Assembly: GCA_034440595.1 (NCBI GenBank)
Contig: JAWXCH010000271.1
Span: 1-6,083 of the forward strand
Origin: JAWXCH01 sp034440595
GTDB taxonomy: Bacteria; Planctomycetota; Planctomycetia; Pirellulales; JALHPA01
Direction of reading: 5' to 3'
DNA length: 6,083 nt
Positions 5,035-6,083 of this stretch are shown here, in pieces. The translations under genes were made by a program, and so were the position numbers. Each line of letters starts with the position of its first letter. Position 1 is the first letter of the stretch. The notes under the pieces are model-generated. The model was not told where the DNA came from. It saw only the letters and a list, made by a program, of their open reading frames with translations, and ran no database searches.

Positions 5035-5114
5035 CCTTTGCGACTTCGCGCCTTGGCGTGCATTCTTCGTCTTAAAGAGGTAAGAGTTCGCGCAATGACG
5101 CTAAGGCGCAAAGG
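5035..5114. repeat. Inverted repeat of CCTTTGCG / CCTTGGCGT type
   Basis: CCTTTGCG (5035-5042) pairs perfectly with CGCAAAGG (5107-5114), and CCTTGGCGT (5051-5059) pairs with ACGCTAAGG (5098-5106) with one mismatch. The left arm has eight extra bases (ACTTCGCG) between the two blocks. The sequence is a variant of the outer arm seen at 4971-5010, so 4884-5114 looks like a composite of two or more repeat copies. With 4749-4851 it accounts for most of the 412-nt gene-free spacer. Confidence 0.55.
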
Positions 5115-5130
5115 TATTTGCGACTGGCCT

Positions 5131-5150
5131 CACGGTTCGGCACGAACGTG
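5131..5150 (-). terminator. Hairpin just after the stop of the DUF4139-like gene
   Basis: Read on the minus strand, CACGTTCG and CGAACCGTG form an 8-bp stem with one bulged base and a short TGC loop, beginning two bases after the TAA stop. No T-tract follows, so it is at best a weak terminator or an mRNA 3'-end structure. Confidence 0.35.
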
Positions 5151-5152
5151 AC

Positions 5153-6083
5153 TTACTTCTCTTCAGCAAAGTTAATCAAAAAATCATCCAGACTCTTCTG
5201 CTCTGACTGTTGCTTGGATTGAAACTTTTTGAATTCCTCGCGTAGGGTGTCAACTTTGGTTTCCTGCTCGCCAAGCTTCTTCACATAGCGGTTGTACAGT
5301 TCGCTGTTGCGGTCGAGTTGGTTCATGTTTTGGCGAATGCGGTTTTGCTCCTGATCGATCGCCTGAATCTGCTGCTGCTTGTTGCCTTGCTGCTGGGCAA
5401 GCTGCTGGATCTCTTGCTTGCGAGCGATAACCTCTTGCAGTGCTTTCTTCGTTTCGTCGCTGATGACCTTGCTGTTGATATACGTCAGGATCATCTGGTC
5501 ATTGATATTGGAAACGGCAATTTGCTGGTCCATCATCAACTCTTCCTTGACCGCCAGTGTCTCCGCCTTGCCCGGCTTGGCCTGAACGGCAAAGCGATAC
5601 AGGTCGCGAGTCTTTTCAGCAGGCTCCTGCGGTGTGATCAGCTTCCATTGGCTTTCCAACGGGTACTCGATCAGCACTTTCTTCTCGCGATCACCAGAGT
5701 TCTTAATTGTGTAGTTCTGCTCGCGGGTGTACTTCCGGCTGGTGTGCAGTACGCCTTTAATTAGCTTGACGCTGACCAACTGCTCCGGGTGCTGCTTGGT
5801 CTCTGGCGCCACTTCCGTATCCAGGTCCATCGCGTAGCTGACCAGTCGTTCGCTACCCGGTGGCAGGTCTTCAATCCGTGCATCTCCAGCGTACACGTTG
5901 CCATCAAACACGGTGATCGGACCTTGCATCAGATGCAGCTTGGTGGCGTTCTTGAGCTTCAAGCCGTTCAACGGGTGCTTGGCATGCACGCGCTGGTTAT
6001 AGATCGAAAGCTTCTCCCCTTCGACCTTTTCATTCACAATCGGCAACATCGCCGACTGCTGCCGATTGAGTTTTACCGGGGTG
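5153..6083 (-). CDS. DUF4139-like protein, C-terminal part with coiled-coil tail, 5' end outside window
   Basis: The frame stays open to the right edge (first whole codons TPVKLNRQQSAM), so ATG 6049 is probably internal and the gene starts outside. The 309 residues seen resemble the C-terminal half of DUF4139/MuiA-like proteins, which I recall as common in planctomycetes: AMLPIVNEK, KLKNATKLHLMQGPITVFDG and YAGDARIEDLPPGSERLVSYA, then a beta-rich stretch ending near residue 195. From about 208 to 300 the chain is Gln/Lys/Glu-rich and heptad-like (IARKQEIQQLAQQQGNKQQQ, then LREEFKKFQSKQQSEQKSL), predicting a long coiled coil. The molecular function of the family is not established; a cell-envelope role is often guessed. 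No membrane helix is in the visible part, and a signal peptide, if any, would be outside. It converges on ilvE across the repeat-filled spacer. The family call rests on recalled sequence patterns. Confidence 0.72.
   Translation of the reverse strand, partial: TPVKLNRQQSAMLPIVNEKVEGEKLSIYNQRVHAKHPLNGLKLKNATKLHLMQGPITVFDGNVYAGDARIEDLPPGSERLVSYAMDLDTEVAPETKQHPEQLVSVKLIKGVLHTSRKYTREQNYTIKNSGDREKKVLIEYPLESQWKLITPQEPAEKTRDLYRFAVQAKPGKAETLAVKEELMMDQQIAVSNINDQMILTYINSKVISDETKKALQEVIARKQEIQQLAQQQGNKQQQIQAIDQEQNRIRQNMNQLDRNSELYNRYVKKLGEQETKVDTLREEFKKFQSKQQSEQKSLDDFLINFAEEK

Noticed and set aside
4777..5151. Open frames on both strands across the ilvE-DUF4139 spacer
   Set aside because: They are low-complexity Arg/Ser-rich translations of the inverted repeats, without a ribosome binding site or a recognisable domain.

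Overview
The window looks like an ordinary chromosomal segment of a planctomycete, most likely of the Pirellula/Rhodopirellula/Blastopirellula type. The reasons are the protein sequences (LolC-like, LolD-like and IlvE) and, more tellingly, the intergenic DNA. It is crowded with small hairpin repeats built around a GCTCCGC core and with larger palindromic repeats of the 'ACCGCAGAGGACGC / ATCCTGTTCATCC' kind, which I recall from planctomycete genomes. The taxonomic call is inference from recall, not from a search.

Layout. Positions 1-618 hold the 3' part of lysS (class II lysyl-tRNA synthetase), cut by the window edge. A 230-bp palindromic repeat (copy 1, 628-857) fills most of the gap to an FtsX-type permease of the lipoprotein-release ABC transporter (lolC-like, 916-2451). 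After a 148-nt spacer made largely of small hairpins comes its ATPase partner (lolD, 2600-3376). The next spacer holds more small hairpins and a second copy of the large repeat (3526-3748). It ends in a structured leader with a terminator-like stem directly before ilvE (branched-chain aminotransferase, 3865-4740). The 412-nt spacer 4741-5152 has no gene; it holds a nested inverted repeat and a diverged, rearranged third set of the large-repeat sequences. On the minus strand, converging on ilvE, lies the 3' end of a DUF4139-like gene with a long coiled-coil tail (5153-6083, start outside the window).

How the genes relate. LolC and LolD should form one inner-membrane ABC machine that extracts lipoproteins from the membrane for export. 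lysS next to lolCD is a gene order I recall from other Gram-negative phyla. ilvE and the DUF4139-like gene have no evident functional link to them.

I do not see a new enzymatic or defence system. What deserves a second look is non-coding: two large repeat copies with 80 of 83 core bases identical, small hairpin repeats abutting the stop codons of lolC and lolD, an exact-register 18-bp duplication starting at the lolC stop, and a possible attenuator-like leader before ilvE.
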